Source: Clostridia bacterium (GTDB lineage: Bacteria > Bacillota > Clostridia > Oscillospirales > Acutalibacteraceae). From it: a stretch of DNA of 64,000 nt. A model generated the notes under the pieces. The model ran no database searches and was not told the origin of the DNA. It saw only the letters and a list, made by a program, of their open reading frames with translations. Where the stretch lies: assembly GCA_017502085.1 (NCBI GenBank), contig JAFVVQ010000062.1, positions 33,433 through 97,432 of the forward strand. The letters are read 5' to 3'. The position numbers and the translations under genes were made by a program. Shown piece after piece: positions 17,887 to 25,875 of this stretch; position 1 is the first letter of the stretch, and each line of letters opens with the position of its first letter.

Positions 17887-18537
17887 ATGAGAAAATTTGA
17901 TGCTGTTGTTTTTGACCTTGACGGTACTCTGATCGATACTCTCGATGACCTTATGGACAGTGTGAATTTTGCACTTGCCAAGTTCGGATTCCCGTCAAGA
18001 AACATCGATGAAATCCGTTCCTTCGTGGGCAACGGAGTAAAAAGACTTGTTTATCTCAGTGTACCTGACGGTACGGATGAGGCAACGAGCGAAAAATGCC
18101 TTGAAATTTTCAAGGAGCATTATAAAGGCAATTCAAAAAACAAAACCGCACCCTATAAAGGCATTCAGGAGATGCTTGAGGGTGTCAGGACGGCAGGCTA
18201 CAAGACTGCGGTTGTTACAAACAAGATTCAGGATGCTGCTATCGAAATCATAACTGATTTCTTCGGCGACAAAATCGACGTTATTATCGGTCAGATTGAC
18301 GGCGTTGCACAGAAACCTGAGCCTGACGGCGTATGGCTTGCTCTCGAAAAGCTCGGTGCGTCAAGGGATAAGGCTGTCTATATCGGCGACTCGGAGGTTG
18401 ACTGTATGACCGCCCATAATGCGGGGTTGCCCTGTATCGGCGTAACGTGGGGGTTCCGTGCAAGAGAAGTTCTTGAGGAAAATAATGCCGAGTTTATCGT
18501 CGATTCGCCCGAAAAAATCGTGGATTGTCTGCAATAA
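17887..18537 (+). CDS. HAD hydrolase, phosphoglycolate phosphatase-like
   Basis: A 216-residue HAD-superfamily phosphatase. Motif I is VVFDLDGTLIDTL (nucleophile D10, acid D12), motif II includes AVVTNK, and motif III/IV is YIGDSEVDCMTAHNAG. The alpha-helical cap sits between motifs I and II (subclass C1). This arrangement is that of Gph/PpaX-type enzymes that hydrolyse 2-phosphoglycolate or pyrophosphate. Substrate is uncertain. No strong ribosome site precedes the ATG; with a weak terminator between it and dnaJ it may be partly co-transcribed with the chaperones. Confidence 0.85.
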   Translation: MRKFDAVVFDLDGTLIDTLDDLMDSVNFALAKFGFPSRNIDEIRSFVGNGVKRLVYLSVPDGTDEATSEKCLEIFKEHYKGNSKNKTAPYKGIQEMLEGVRTAGYKTAVVTNKIQDAAIEIITDFFGDKIDVIIGQIDGVAQKPEPDGVWLALEKLGASRDKAVYIGDSEVDCMTAHNAGLPCIGVTWGFRAREVLEENNAEFIVDSPEKIVDCLQ

Positions 18538-18564
18538 TTCTATGTTTGCGCAACTCCACGGGTG

Positions 18565-18593
18565 TTGACAAAACACCCTTACCGTTATATAAT
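18565..18593 (+). promoter_or_regulatory. promoter of the SAM riboswitch-metK transcript
   Basis: Consensus TTGACA, 17-base spacer, consensus TATAAT. The inverted repeat GGGTGTT/AACACCC (18560-18566 with 18572-18578) straddles the -35 box. Confidence 0.88.
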
Positions 18594-18614
18594 TATTAAG
18601 TCAATAGAATATGT

Positions 18615-18710
18615 CCTTATTAAGAGAGGCAGAGGGACAGGCCCTGTGAAGCCCGGCAACCTGTGTTAAGCAAGGTGCTAATTCCTGCGGATCAAATCCG
18701 GAAAATAAGG
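18615..18710 (+). promoter_or_regulatory. SAM-I riboswitch (S-box)
   Basis: P1 is CCTTATT (18615-18621) with AATAAGG (18704-18710). Between them lie the signature AAGAGAGGCAGAGGGACAG, GCCCTGTGAAGCCCGGCAACC (18640-18661) and the GGTGCTAATTCCTGC core. A terminator hairpin directly follows, so SAM binding should switch transcription off. This is feedback control of metK, whose product makes SAM. Confidence 0.97.
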
Positions 18711-18718
18711 TGTTTTCT

Positions 18719-18751
18719 GCCGCTGAAGACTCCTTCGGCGGCTTAATTTTT
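18719..18751 (+). terminator. riboswitch-controlled terminator
   Basis: Ten-pair stem GCCGCTGAAG/CTTCGGCGGC, loop ACTC, then TTAATTTTT. It sits 9 bases past P1 of the SAM-I element and 46 bases before metK. Confidence 0.9.
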
Positions 18752-18796
18752 GAGGACTTATGGTTGATAGTTAAAAAGAGAAAGGTAAAAAACACT

Positions 18797-19942
18797 ATGG
18801 CACATTATTTCTTTACTTCCGAATCCGTAACCGGCGGTCATCCCGATAAAATCTGTGACCAGATTTCCGATGCGGTGCTTGATGCAATCCTTGCTCAGGA
18901 CCCTATGGGCAGAGTTGCCTGCGAAACCTGCTGCACAACGGGTATGGTGCTTGTTATGGGCGAAATTACAACAACCGCTGATATCGACATTCCCAAGCTT
19001 GTTAGAGAAACAGTTAATGAAATCGGCTATAACAACGCCGAATTCGGTTTTGACTGCAACACTTGTGCCGTTATGACTGCTCTTGATAAGCAGTCAGGCG
19101 ACATTGCAATGGGTGTTGACAGACTCGGTGCAGGCGACCAGGGTATGATGTTCGGTTTTGCGTGTGACGAAACTCCCGAACTTATGCCTCTTCCCATTTC
19201 CCTTGCGCACAAGCTCTGCGCAAAGCTTACCGAGGTACGCAAGAACGGAACACTTCCTTATCTCCGTCCCGACGGAAAGAGCCAGGTTACAATCGAATAT
19301 GACGAAAACAACAAGCCCGTCAGAGTTGATACGGTTGTTATTTCTTCACAGCACGCTGCAGACGTTACTCTTGAGCAGATCAGAGAGGATATTGCCGAGA
19401 AGGTAATCAAGGCAACAATTCCCGCAGAAATGATGGATGAAAATACAATCTTCCATATCAATCCCACAGGCAGATTCGTAACGGGCGGACCTATGGGTGA
19501 CAGCGGTCTCACAGGCAGAAAGATTATCGTTGATACATACGGCGGTTATGCACGTCACGGCGGCGGTGCATTCAGCGGCAAGGACCCCACAAAGGTTGAC
19601 CGTTCCGCAGCTTATGCCGCACGTTACGTTGCAAAGAATATCGTTGCTGCAGGTCTTGCTTCAAAGTGTGAGGTTGAACTTGCGTATGCAATCGGTGTTG
19701 AACAGCCCGTATCCGTTTTCGTTGATACTTTCGGTACAAGTAAGATGGCTGATACAGATATTGCTGAAATCATCAAGAAACTCTTTGGCCTCAGCCCCGC
19801 AGGCATTATCAGGACTCTCGATCTGAGAAAGCCCATCTACAAGCAGATTGCGGCTCTCGGTCACATCGGCAGAACAGACGTTGACCTTCCCTGGGAAAGA
19901 ACAGACAGAGTTGACGATATCAAGGCTGCTGCAAATATCTGA
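18797..19942 (+). CDS. metK: S-adenosylmethionine synthase
   Basis: A 381-residue enzyme that makes SAM from methionine and ATP. Hallmarks are the N-terminal [20 protein letters not shown], the ATP motif [10 protein letters not shown] and the P-loop-like [16 protein letters not shown]. Length is slightly under the 390-400 typical of the family but no block is missing. The open frame extends upstream through the riboswitch terminator; I chose the ATG at 18797 (MAHYFFTSE) with AAAGG upstream. It is expressed alone under the SAM-I riboswitch. Confidence 0.97.
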   Translation: MAHYFFTSESVTGGHPDKICDQISDAVLDAILAQDPMGRVACETCCTTGMVLVMGEITTTADIDIPKLVRETVNEIGYNNAEFGFDCNTCAVMTALDKQSGDIAMGVDRLGAGDQGMMFGFACDETPELMPLPISLAHKLCAKLTEVRKNGTLPYLRPDGKSQVTIEYDENNKPVRVDTVVISSQHAADVTLEQIREDIAEKVIKATIPAEMMDENTIFHINPTGRFVTGGPMGDSGLTGRKIIVDTYGGYARHGGGAFSGKDPTKVDRSAAYAARYVAKNIVAAGLASKCEVELAYAIGVEQPVSVFVDTFGTSKMADTDIAEIIKKLFGLSPAGIIRTLDLRKPIYKQIAALGHIGRTDVDLPWERTDRVDDIKAAANI

Positions 19943-19953
19943 ATATAAAAAGC

Positions 19954-19986
19954 AATCCGCTGACTTTGACGGTCAGCGGATTTTTT
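19954..19986. terminator. bidirectional terminator after metK
   Basis: Eleven-pair stem AATCCGCTGAC/GTCAGCGGATT with seven-base loop; T6 to the right and AAAAA to the left. The next gene is convergent. Confidence 0.9.
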
Positions 19987-19990
19987 GTTA

Positions 19991-21283
19991 TTATTCCCAC
20001 TCAGACTGTGTTCTTCCCGAGTTTTTTCTTGCAAGGAACTCCTTGTAAAGTTTTTCTTTATATTCATCGGTGTATTCATAGCACCAGAGATTGAAAATTC
20101 CGTTGAAATCCTCGAAGGTTTCATCGGGCAGAATTTTCGTCTGACCGAATTTATAGGGCAGGAGAATTTCTGCCGCACCGTTGGATGCGATGTGATATTC
20201 CTTTGCGATTGAGATTGCGACACGGTTTGCCTCTTGCCTGGGAAGCTCCTCGTCAAACTTGATTTCCGTTATCGGGAAAAGCAGACATTCCGCAGCCGAT
20301 CTGCGGTAGAATTCGGGAGAAGTGCCGGTATGACCGTGGTGTGACATCTGCATAACGTCGCATTTCAGGGTGTCTGCGGAATATCTTCTGATAAGAACTC
20401 TGTCACTCTCGCCCATACTGTCGCCGGGAAACGAAACCTTGCAGTTTCCGACCCTCATCATCAGCGAAATCGTGGTGTCGTTAAAATTCTCGAGACTTCT
20501 CGGAAATACGTCTTCGTGGGTGCAGAGCACGGTGAATTCAAGATTATCGACGTAGAATCTTTGCCCCGTGTGCATCTTGTATTTTTTGATATCGGTTCTT
20601 CTTTCAAGTTCGTTCTGAAAGTCTTTCATAATGTTGTTGCCTGCATCACCCCAGCCTTTGCTTTCCTTGAGTTCAAGTGACGGCAGATTATGATAGACGG
20701 CTCTGATTTCGAGTTCATCCTCATGATATTTAAGAATATCCTTGATTTTTCCGACGTGGTCCTCGTGGCCGTGAGAGATAAACCATCCTTCAACAACGGG
20801 TTTTTGACCGTCGGAATGTTTTTTTAGGAAATCAATGATTCTGAAATCATCTCTTACGGAATAAGGGTGTGCGCTGTCAATGACGAAGAACTTTCCGCTT
20901 GCGGTCCTGATTATGTAACACATACCGCAGTCGATCAGCGAATGGTCAACCTCGAATTGCCAGAGTGTGGCGGTGTCTGCGGAGCTTATCGGCTTATTCG
21001 GGTATTTTTCAAATCTGTCGGATGCAACGATGCGCAGAGCTTTTTCGATTCCGCAATAATAAACGTGAACCATCATTCCCGTTGCATACGTTCTGTGTAT
21101 CGAGTTCTCGATTATCAAAGAATCGTAAAGCTTGAAATGTTCGTATTCAAAGCGTTGGCAGAGTTTATCGAAAACATCTCTTTCGACGTCTGAATAAAGA
21201 AGCATATGTGTGTTGTCGCCGCAGTCGTATTCGCGGAAAGGCAGACCATCGGGAAGAGGGATTGTATAAAATATACTGTTCAC
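19991..21283 (-). CDS. MBL-fold hydrolase of unknown substrate
   Basis: A 430-residue protein with an N-terminal about 130-residue region of unknown fold, then a metallo-beta-lactamase domain. The metal motif is SHGHEDHVGK (HxHxDH); FPGDS provides the bridging Asp and MSHHGH a further His. The ComEC-like spacing (FPGDS then MSHHG) suggests phosphodiesterase chemistry, but no membrane helices are present and no partner gene is adjacent. The start is GTG at 21283, preceded by GAGGTG at good spacing. It is a single gene ending in a terminator shared with metK. Confidence 0.78.
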   Translation of the reverse strand: MNSIFYTIPLPDGLPFREYDCGDNTHMLLYSDVERDVFDKLCQRFEYEHFKLYDSLIIENSIHRTYATGMMVHVYYCGIEKALRIVASDRFEKYPNKPISSADTATLWQFEVDHSLIDCGMCYIIRTASGKFFVIDSAHPYSVRDDFRIIDFLKKHSDGQKPVVEGWFISHGHEDHVGKIKDILKYHEDELEIRAVYHNLPSLELKESKGWGDAGNNIMKDFQNELERRTDIKKYKMHTGQRFYVDNLEFTVLCTHEDVFPRSLENFNDTTISLMMRVGNCKVSFPGDSMGESDRVLIRRYSADTLKCDVMQMSHHGHTGTSPEFYRRSAAECLLFPITEIKFDEELPRQEANRVAISIAKEYHIASNGAAEILLPYKFGQTKILPDETFEDFNGIFNLWCYEYTDEYKEKLYKEFLARKNSGRTQSEWE

Positions 21284-21425
21284 GGTATCACCTCGTAATG
21301 TCGGATATATGCGTTTATTTTATCATATATATTCTCAAACGGCAAGATTTCATCCGAAAATAGTTGAAATATACGGGCGTTTTGTGATAGAATTATCTGC
21401 AGAAAGCAATGAAAGGATAATGAAT

Positions 21426-22271
21426 ATGTTTTACAAAATAGAAAACGAATTTTTCACCTGCGAAATCGACGATATGGGTGCCCAGCTTCATTCGCTCAAG
21501 TCAAAGGAAAACGGCAAGGAATATATCTGGTACGGCAAAACTGAAATCTGGTACGGTCAGGCACCCGTGCTTTTCCCCGTTATCGGTCAGCTTATCGACG
21601 ATAAATACCGTTATAACGGCAAGGAATATACTATGCCCAAGCACGGTCTCGCAAGAAAGCTTCTTTTCAACGTGAAGGAATGCGAGGGGGCAAAGGCGGT
21701 TTTCAGTCTTGAAAGCGATGAGAATACACTCAAAAACTATCCTTTTGATTTTGAACTGCTTATCACTTTTGAGCTTATCGGCAAATCCCTCAGAAACACA
21801 ATGAAGGTTATCAATAAGACCAAGGGCGAAATGTATTTTTCAATCGGTGCGCATCCCGGATTTAACTGTGCGGTCGGCGACGTTATTGAATTCGAAATGC
21901 CCGAAACTCTTGCAACCGAAAGAATCGACAGCGATAACCTCATCATCGATAAAAAATTCCCCCTGCTTGAAAACGGCAGAGAGATTGAAATCACAGAGGA
22001 TATTTTTAAGGCGGATGCTCTTATTCTCTCGGATATCAAGTCCGAAAAACTTCGTATCAAGGGTGAAAACGAAATTGAATTCACGTTCGGCAAGTGTCCT
22101 TTCCTCGGCATCTGGGCGAAACCCGGTGCACCCTACGTCTGCATTGAACCCTGGTACGGCGTGAATGACGGCAGAGATGTCAAAGCGGATATCTCCGAAA
22201 AGAGAGGCATTGAAAGACTTGCGGAGGGTGAAACCTTCGAATTCTTCTGGAATGCAGAAATAATTAAATAA
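21426..22271 (+). CDS. aldose 1-epimerase family protein (LacX-like)
   Basis: A 281-residue galactose mutarotase-like protein. The segments VLFPVIGQL, YTMPKHGLAR and GAHPGFNC are characteristic of the LacX branch of the aldose 1-epimerase superfamily; WAKPGAPYVCIEPWYG closes the beta-sandwich. LacX-type proteins are thought to interconvert sugar anomers, though activity has been shown for few. Starts: ATG 21426 is 8 bases after AAAGGA and is preferred over ATG 21420, which is too close. It stands alone between divergent genes and has a strong terminator. It fits the sugar-use theme of the region. Confidence 0.86.
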   Translation: MFYKIENEFFTCEIDDMGAQLHSLKSKENGKEYIWYGKTEIWYGQAPVLFPVIGQLIDDKYRYNGKEYTMPKHGLARKLLFNVKECEGAKAVFSLESDENTLKNYPFDFELLITFELIGKSLRNTMKVINKTKGEMYFSIGAHPGFNCAVGDVIEFEMPETLATERIDSDNLIIDKKFPLLENGREIEITEDIFKADALILSDIKSEKLRIKGENEIEFTFGKCPFLGIWAKPGAPYVCIEPWYGVNDGRDVKADISEKRGIERLAEGETFEFFWNAEIIK

Positions 22272-22285
22272 CGTGTAAAATACAA

Positions 22286-22317
22286 CACCCGTCGGGCAAC
22301 CGACGGGTGAATTTTTA
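22286..22317 (+). terminator. intrinsic terminator
   Basis: Ten-pair stem CACCCGTCGG/CCGACGGGTG with a GCAA tetraloop, then AATTTTTATTTTA. Its right end touches the stop region of the convergent gene. Confidence 0.9.
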
Positions 22318-23457
22318 TTTTATTCTGATGACCGTTTTTCTTTCACCGAATGAGAGCACGTAGCTTTCGGCGGTGTTGTCTGTTCTCGGAGGATAGTCGG
22401 ATGAAACGATATGAGCCTTGCAACCGAGAGCATCTTCTGCTTTTTTCTCGGAGACGTTTGCGTAACTGTCAGCTCTTGTGCGGACAATCAGGTTCTTTTC
22501 GCAGACGATATAATCCTGCGTTTTCAGGAATTTCGTCGGGTTGTTTGAGATGATAAATGAGGCATAATCCTTTTCTGCATCATTTTCACGGAGCATCGGG
22601 AACATTGCCTGTGTCTTAAGTGATGTGTCAGTGCCGATATAATCCTGTGTAGCACCGCAATCGTGAAGCAGAATCAGTACCTTGCCGAGCATATCTTTCA
22701 CTTCACACCAGCCGTTGTCAGTCCTCAGTTCGCCGAATGATTTGTAATCTCCCAGCATATCTGCGGGAGTGAAAAGTCTGTCACCCAGAGTTTCGCGCAG
22801 AGCAGAGTCAAGTTCAAGCGCATAGTCATAGCTGAAACCTTTCATATCTTCAAGCGGAACGATAATGCTTTTCGGCTCAATGATAACGGTGATAGGCAAG
22901 TGATTCGGATTGTTGTCAGACCACATTGCGATTTCTTTCATCGCAAGTGAAAAGTCGTAGCAGGTGGTAGTCATTTCGAGATAAGGCGAATGCATACAGG
23001 TGAACGAAACTTCTCCGTTACGGTCAAAGGTTTCGATATCCATTTCGATGCTCCTCACACCGTTGTTGAACTGGTCGGTGAGGGTTTCGCTTTTGAATTC
23101 GCCAAGAGCCTCGGGCACAAGACCGAAGGTGACGTCGGAAAGATTACGGTAAAGCTTTTTTGTGGCTTCAGTTGCCTCCGACTGATAACTGTTATGCGTT
23201 GCGATGAACCTCAATTCGTTGAATCTGAGACCCGCTTCGAGGTCTGCGTTGAGATCACCCGCATAAAACGAAGCCTCGTCAACGGAAGCGATTTCACCGT
23301 TGGCATAGCTTCGGGTAAGCGCTTCAATGCGTTCAATCTGAGAAACGATATCCGCCTCAAGTCTCTGTGGATTAACTGAAAAAAGCGAAACGAAGGTAAT
23401 TGCGGTTGAAATCAGTGCGGGTATGAATCTGATGAGATGCTTTAAAAATCCAAGCAT
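22315..23457 (-). CDS. exported PI-PLC-like phosphodiesterase
   Basis: A 380-residue protein with an N-terminal hydrophobic segment (about 8-28, IRFIPALISTAITFVSLF) and no clear cleavage site, so it is probably membrane-anchored facing outside. The catalytic part resembles the calcium-dependent phosphatidylinositol-specific phospholipase C1 family: FIATHNSYQ (first catalytic His), GVRSIEMDIETF (metal acids) and FTCMHSPY (second His). IIEPKS is another conserved acid segment. The reaction would be cleavage of a phosphodiester-linked head group. The actual substrate is unknown. ATG has GGAGA upstream. Confidence 0.75.
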   Translation of the reverse strand: MLGFLKHLIRFIPALISTAITFVSLFSVNPQRLEADIVSQIERIEALTRSYANGEIASVDEASFYAGDLNADLEAGLRFNELRFIATHNSYQSEATEATKKLYRNLSDVTFGLVPEALGEFKSETLTDQFNNGVRSIEMDIETFDRNGEVSFTCMHSPYLEMTTTCYDFSLAMKEIAMWSDNNPNHLPITVIIEPKSIIVPLEDMKGFSYDYALELDSALRETLGDRLFTPADMLGDYKSFGELRTDNGWCEVKDMLGKVLILLHDCGATQDYIGTDTSLKTQAMFPMLRENDAEKDYASFIISNNPTKFLKTQDYIVCEKNLIVRTRADSYANVSEKKAEDALGCKAHIVSSDYPPRTDNTAESYVLSFGERKTVIRIK

Positions 23458-23470
23458 AGTTTTTCTCCGT

Positions 23471-23947
23471 TTATTCCTTGATTATTTTCCACGCATCAAC
23501 AAGTTTTTCAATGCTCCATGCGGCATTTGCGGGGCTTGTTGACGGCAGACAGATTGCTTTGATTCCTGTTTTCGGATAAGTATATTTGTTATAGTGTTTT
23601 TCTGCGGTCTTGCCGTTGACGATAATTTTGTCAACCTTACTGTTTTTCAGTATGACAGAGAGATCGTTTGCGGTTACGTTTCTTATTGTGCTGTCAGCAG
23701 AGCCTTCAATATCGCAGGACTCGATAACGTCCCACATTGCAAGGTGATTCTCAAGAATCATCTTCTTTTTTTCTTCAACGGTTTCAGGCTTCGGACAGCC
23801 GAGGACTTTTGCTGCAACAATCCAGAATCTGTTTTGCGGATGACCGTAGAAAAATGCGGTTTCCCTTGATTTGACGGAGGGAAAAGAGCCGAGGATCAGA
23901 GTTTTTGATTCGCCGTCAAAGAGTGGCGGAATAGGATGCACTGTCAT
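23471..23947 (-). CDS. DNA-deoxyinosine (hypoxanthine) glycosylase, UDG family 6
   Basis: A 158-residue base-excision repair enzyme. The defining block is ILGSFPSVKSRE followed by AFFYGHPQNRFW, the active-site motif of the HDG/family 6 branch of the uracil-DNA glycosylase superfamily, which removes hypoxanthine (deaminated adenine). LPSTSPANA near the C-terminus is the second conserved loop. The start is ATG 23947, one base after the stop of ribU (TGATATG), so it is translated by coupling. Its placement behind the FMN riboswitch-ribU unit means it probably responds to flavin levels, perhaps only incidentally. Confidence 0.88.
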   Translation of the reverse strand: MTVHPIPPLFDGESKTLILGSFPSVKSRETAFFYGHPQNRFWIVAAKVLGCPKPETVEEKKKMILENHLAMWDVIESCDIEGSADSTIRNVTANDLSVILKNSKVDKIIVNGKTAEKHYNKYTYPKTGIKAICLPSTSPANAAWSIEKLVDAWKIIKE

Positions 23948-23948
23948 A

Positions 23949-24503
23949 TCAGACCACCGTGTATCTCGGCAGAATTTTTGAAAGGGGAGTGAAAACCACA
24001 AAGGTAACAACTGCGTTGATTGCGGCTTTTGCTAGGTTGAACGGAATGATTGCGGGGATGAGAAGCGATGCAACCGTCTGAACGCCCGTACCCATAAAAA
24101 TGCCCGTGAATATGAGATTCAGCGGAATCATAACAGCCGTCATAGCGATAACGCCGAGAACAAGACCTAGGATAAGAGACGGAATTGTTTTCTTGCGTCT
24201 GTAGATGATTGAAGGAATAAGAACGAGAACGCTTGAAGCCACGAAATGCATGACGAAGCCAATCCAGCCGCTTGCCGCACTGACTGTGAGCGCCTGAATC
24301 ACGCATACCGCAAAGAGAATAAGGATCCCCGAAACGGGTCCGAGCATCATTGCACCGATAAGAACGGGTATGTCGGCAGGGTCATATTCAAGAAATGCGA
24401 AGCCGGGTATAAGCGGCAGATGAATAAAATAAACAAGAACGATCGAAACTGCGGTCAGCATTGCCATAAGTGAGGTGCCGACGATCTTTTGCGGTTTTTT
24501 CAT
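23949..24503 (-). CDS. ribU: riboflavin ECF transporter S component (RibU)
   Basis: A 184-residue membrane protein with about six hydrophobic segments. LEYDPADIPVLIGAMMLGP is the typical RibU/ECF S-component loop between helices 1 and 2. The N-terminus (KIVGTSLMAMLTAVSIVLVYF) carries the conserved helix that packs against EcfT. It binds riboflavin and imports it with the shared EcfA-EcfA'-EcfT module, which is not encoded in this window. An FMN riboswitch sits directly upstream, which fixes the vitamin. The start is ATG 24503, with GGAGA upstream. Confidence 0.95.
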   Translation of the reverse strand: MKKPQKIVGTSLMAMLTAVSIVLVYFIHLPLIPGFAFLEYDPADIPVLIGAMMLGPVSGILILFAVCVIQALTVSAASGWIGFVMHFVASSVLVLIPSIIYRRKKTIPSLILGLVLGVIAMTAVMIPLNLIFTGIFMGTGVQTVASLLIPAIIPFNLAKAAINAVVTFVVFTPLSKILPRYTVV

Positions 24504-24529
24504 ATTACTACTCTCCAATCTCTCGGTAT

Positions 24530-24566
24530 GCTGAAAAACAAAAAACGCCCCGTGAAAACAGAGCAT
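24530..24566 (-). terminator. riboswitch expression platform terminator
   Basis: On the minus strand, ATGCTCTG/CGGGGCGT form an eight-pair stem with three G-U pairs around loop TTTTCA, followed by TTTTTGTTTTT. It lies between the FMN aptamer and ribU. Confidence 0.7.
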
Positions 24567-24586
24567 AAATGTCGAAAAATATCGGC

Positions 24587-24716
24587 ATTCTCTTTTATCC
24601 GGACTGTTACCGTCGGTTGCGGAATCTCACCGCATCAATAATCTTCCGATGAGTCGTGGTCTCATGTTTTTCAAAACCATTACCACCGGTGGGGAATCTC
24701 ACCCCGCCCCGAGAAT
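24587..24716 (-). promoter_or_regulatory. FMN riboswitch (RFN element)
   Basis: Read on the minus strand, the element opens with ATTCTCGGGGCGGGGTGAGA, then CCCCACCGGTGGTAATGG, a middle arm, GCGGTGAGATTCCGCAACCG and ACGGTAACAGTCCGGATAAAA, and closes with AGAGAAT pairing to the 5' ATTCTC. All conserved RFN blocks are present in order. FMN should promote termination and lower riboflavin uptake. Confidence 0.97.
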
Positions 24717-24727
24717 TTCTTAATTTT

Positions 24728-24755
24728 ATTATAAACCGACGGGATGTTTTGTCAA
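24728..24755 (-). promoter_or_regulatory. promoter of the FMN riboswitch-ribU transcript
   Basis: Minus strand TTGACA (24755-24750), 16-base spacer, TATAAT (24733-24728), about 12 bases before the aptamer. Confidence 0.82.
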
Positions 24756-24798
24756 TAGTTTCAGGTTAAATTTTGTTGCGTAATTAATGATTTTTTGT

Positions 24799-24827
24799 TT
24801 GTAATTTTTTTATTAATATGGTAAAAT
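24799..24827 (+). promoter_or_regulatory. promoter of the yhaM operon
   Basis: TTGTAA, 17-base spacer, TAAAAT, 43 bases before the start codon. Confidence 0.55.
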
Positions 24828-24870
24828 AAATCTAACTGTAAATAATTGCTCTGTATCGGAGGTTATACAT

Positions 24871-25845
24871 ATGAATTTCACTGCAATCGGCTCGGGACAG
24901 TCGCACGAAGGCTTCTGCCTGATCAAATCCGTCGATAAAAAGATTACCGCCAAGGGAGTGCCGTATCTCGACCTCATCCTTGCGGATAATGACGGCGAAA
25001 TCAGTGCGAAACTCTGGGATTATAAGGAGTCGCCCTCGAATACTTTTGAAAAGTTTGATTTTGTTAAGGTGAGAGGCAGTTACGTGCCTTTTAACGATAT
25101 GATTCAGTTCAGAGTCGAAAGAATCCGTTGCGTAATACCCGAGGATAACGTCAGAATCGAGGACTACGTGCCTTCAGCCTGCCATTCGGGTGAAGCGATG
25201 CTTGAAGAAATTGAAAAAATCGTGGAGAATTTCGACGATGGCGAGCTTAAACTGCTTGTTTCAAGGGTGATTGAAGAATACAGAGAGAAGCTTCTTTACT
25301 GGCCTGCGGCAAAGAATCTCCATCACGCCGTGCGAAGCGGTCTGCTGATGCATACTCTTTCCATTCTCCGCCTTGCAAAGGGCGTCTGCTCGATTTACCG
25401 CTACGTTAATTATGATTTGCTTTGTGCGGGTGCAATTCTGCACGATATTGCAAAGATTGAAGAAATTGAGGTTGCATCAACGGGCATTGCAGGTGAGTAT
25501 ACCGTCAAGGGCAACCTTCTGGGTCATCTGGTTATGGGTGCTGTCAATATCGACCGAATCGGCAGAGCGAACGGCATTTCGGACGAAACCCTGACTCTTG
25601 TTGAGCATATGCTCATTTCTCACCACGGCACCCCCGAATTCGGGGCTGCAAAAATGCCGATGTTTATTGAAGCGGAGCTTCTTTCACAGCTTGACCTTCT
25701 CGATGCAAGGCTTTATGAAATGCATCATGCCGTCAGCGAAGTGGAAGTCGGCTCGTTCACACCCCGTCAGTGGGCGCTCGAAAACCGTAATCTGTATAAT
25801 CACGGCAGATTCGGCGGCGAGGGAATCAATCTGATTGAAGAATAA
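24871..25845 (+). CDS. yhaM: YhaM-like 3'-5' exoribonuclease
   Basis: A 324-residue protein with an N-terminal OB-fold (about 1-110: EGFCLIKSVDKKITAKGVPYL) and a C-terminal HD domain (about 140-300: HHAVRSGLLMHTLSI, ILHDIAKIEE, ISHHGTPEFG). This order is that of YhaM/CBF1, an Mn-dependent 3'-to-5' exonuclease for RNA and single-stranded DNA that trims short 3' ends. Length agrees with the family (about 314). The start follows GGAGGT. It is the first gene of a long plus-strand unit reaching the terminator at 32.4 kb. Confidence 0.9.
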   Translation: MNFTAIGSGQSHEGFCLIKSVDKKITAKGVPYLDLILADNDGEISAKLWDYKESPSNTFEKFDFVKVRGSYVPFNDMIQFRVERIRCVIPEDNVRIEDYVPSACHSGEAMLEEIEKIVENFDDGELKLLVSRVIEEYREKLLYWPAAKNLHHAVRSGLLMHTLSILRLAKGVCSIYRYVNYDLLCAGAILHDIAKIEEIEVASTGIAGEYTVKGNLLGHLVMGAVNIDRIGRANGISDETLTLVEHMLISHHGTPEFGAAKMPMFIEAELLSQLDLLDARLYEMHHAVSEVEVGSFTPRQWALENRNLYNHGRFGGEGINLIEE

Positions 25846-25875
25846 TCAAAACTTGAATATACAGGAGGAACGATT

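Noticed and set aside
18601-18796. Upstream extension of metK through 18710
   Set aside because: This is the SAM riboswitch and terminator; MAHYFFTSE at 18797 is the normal N-terminus.
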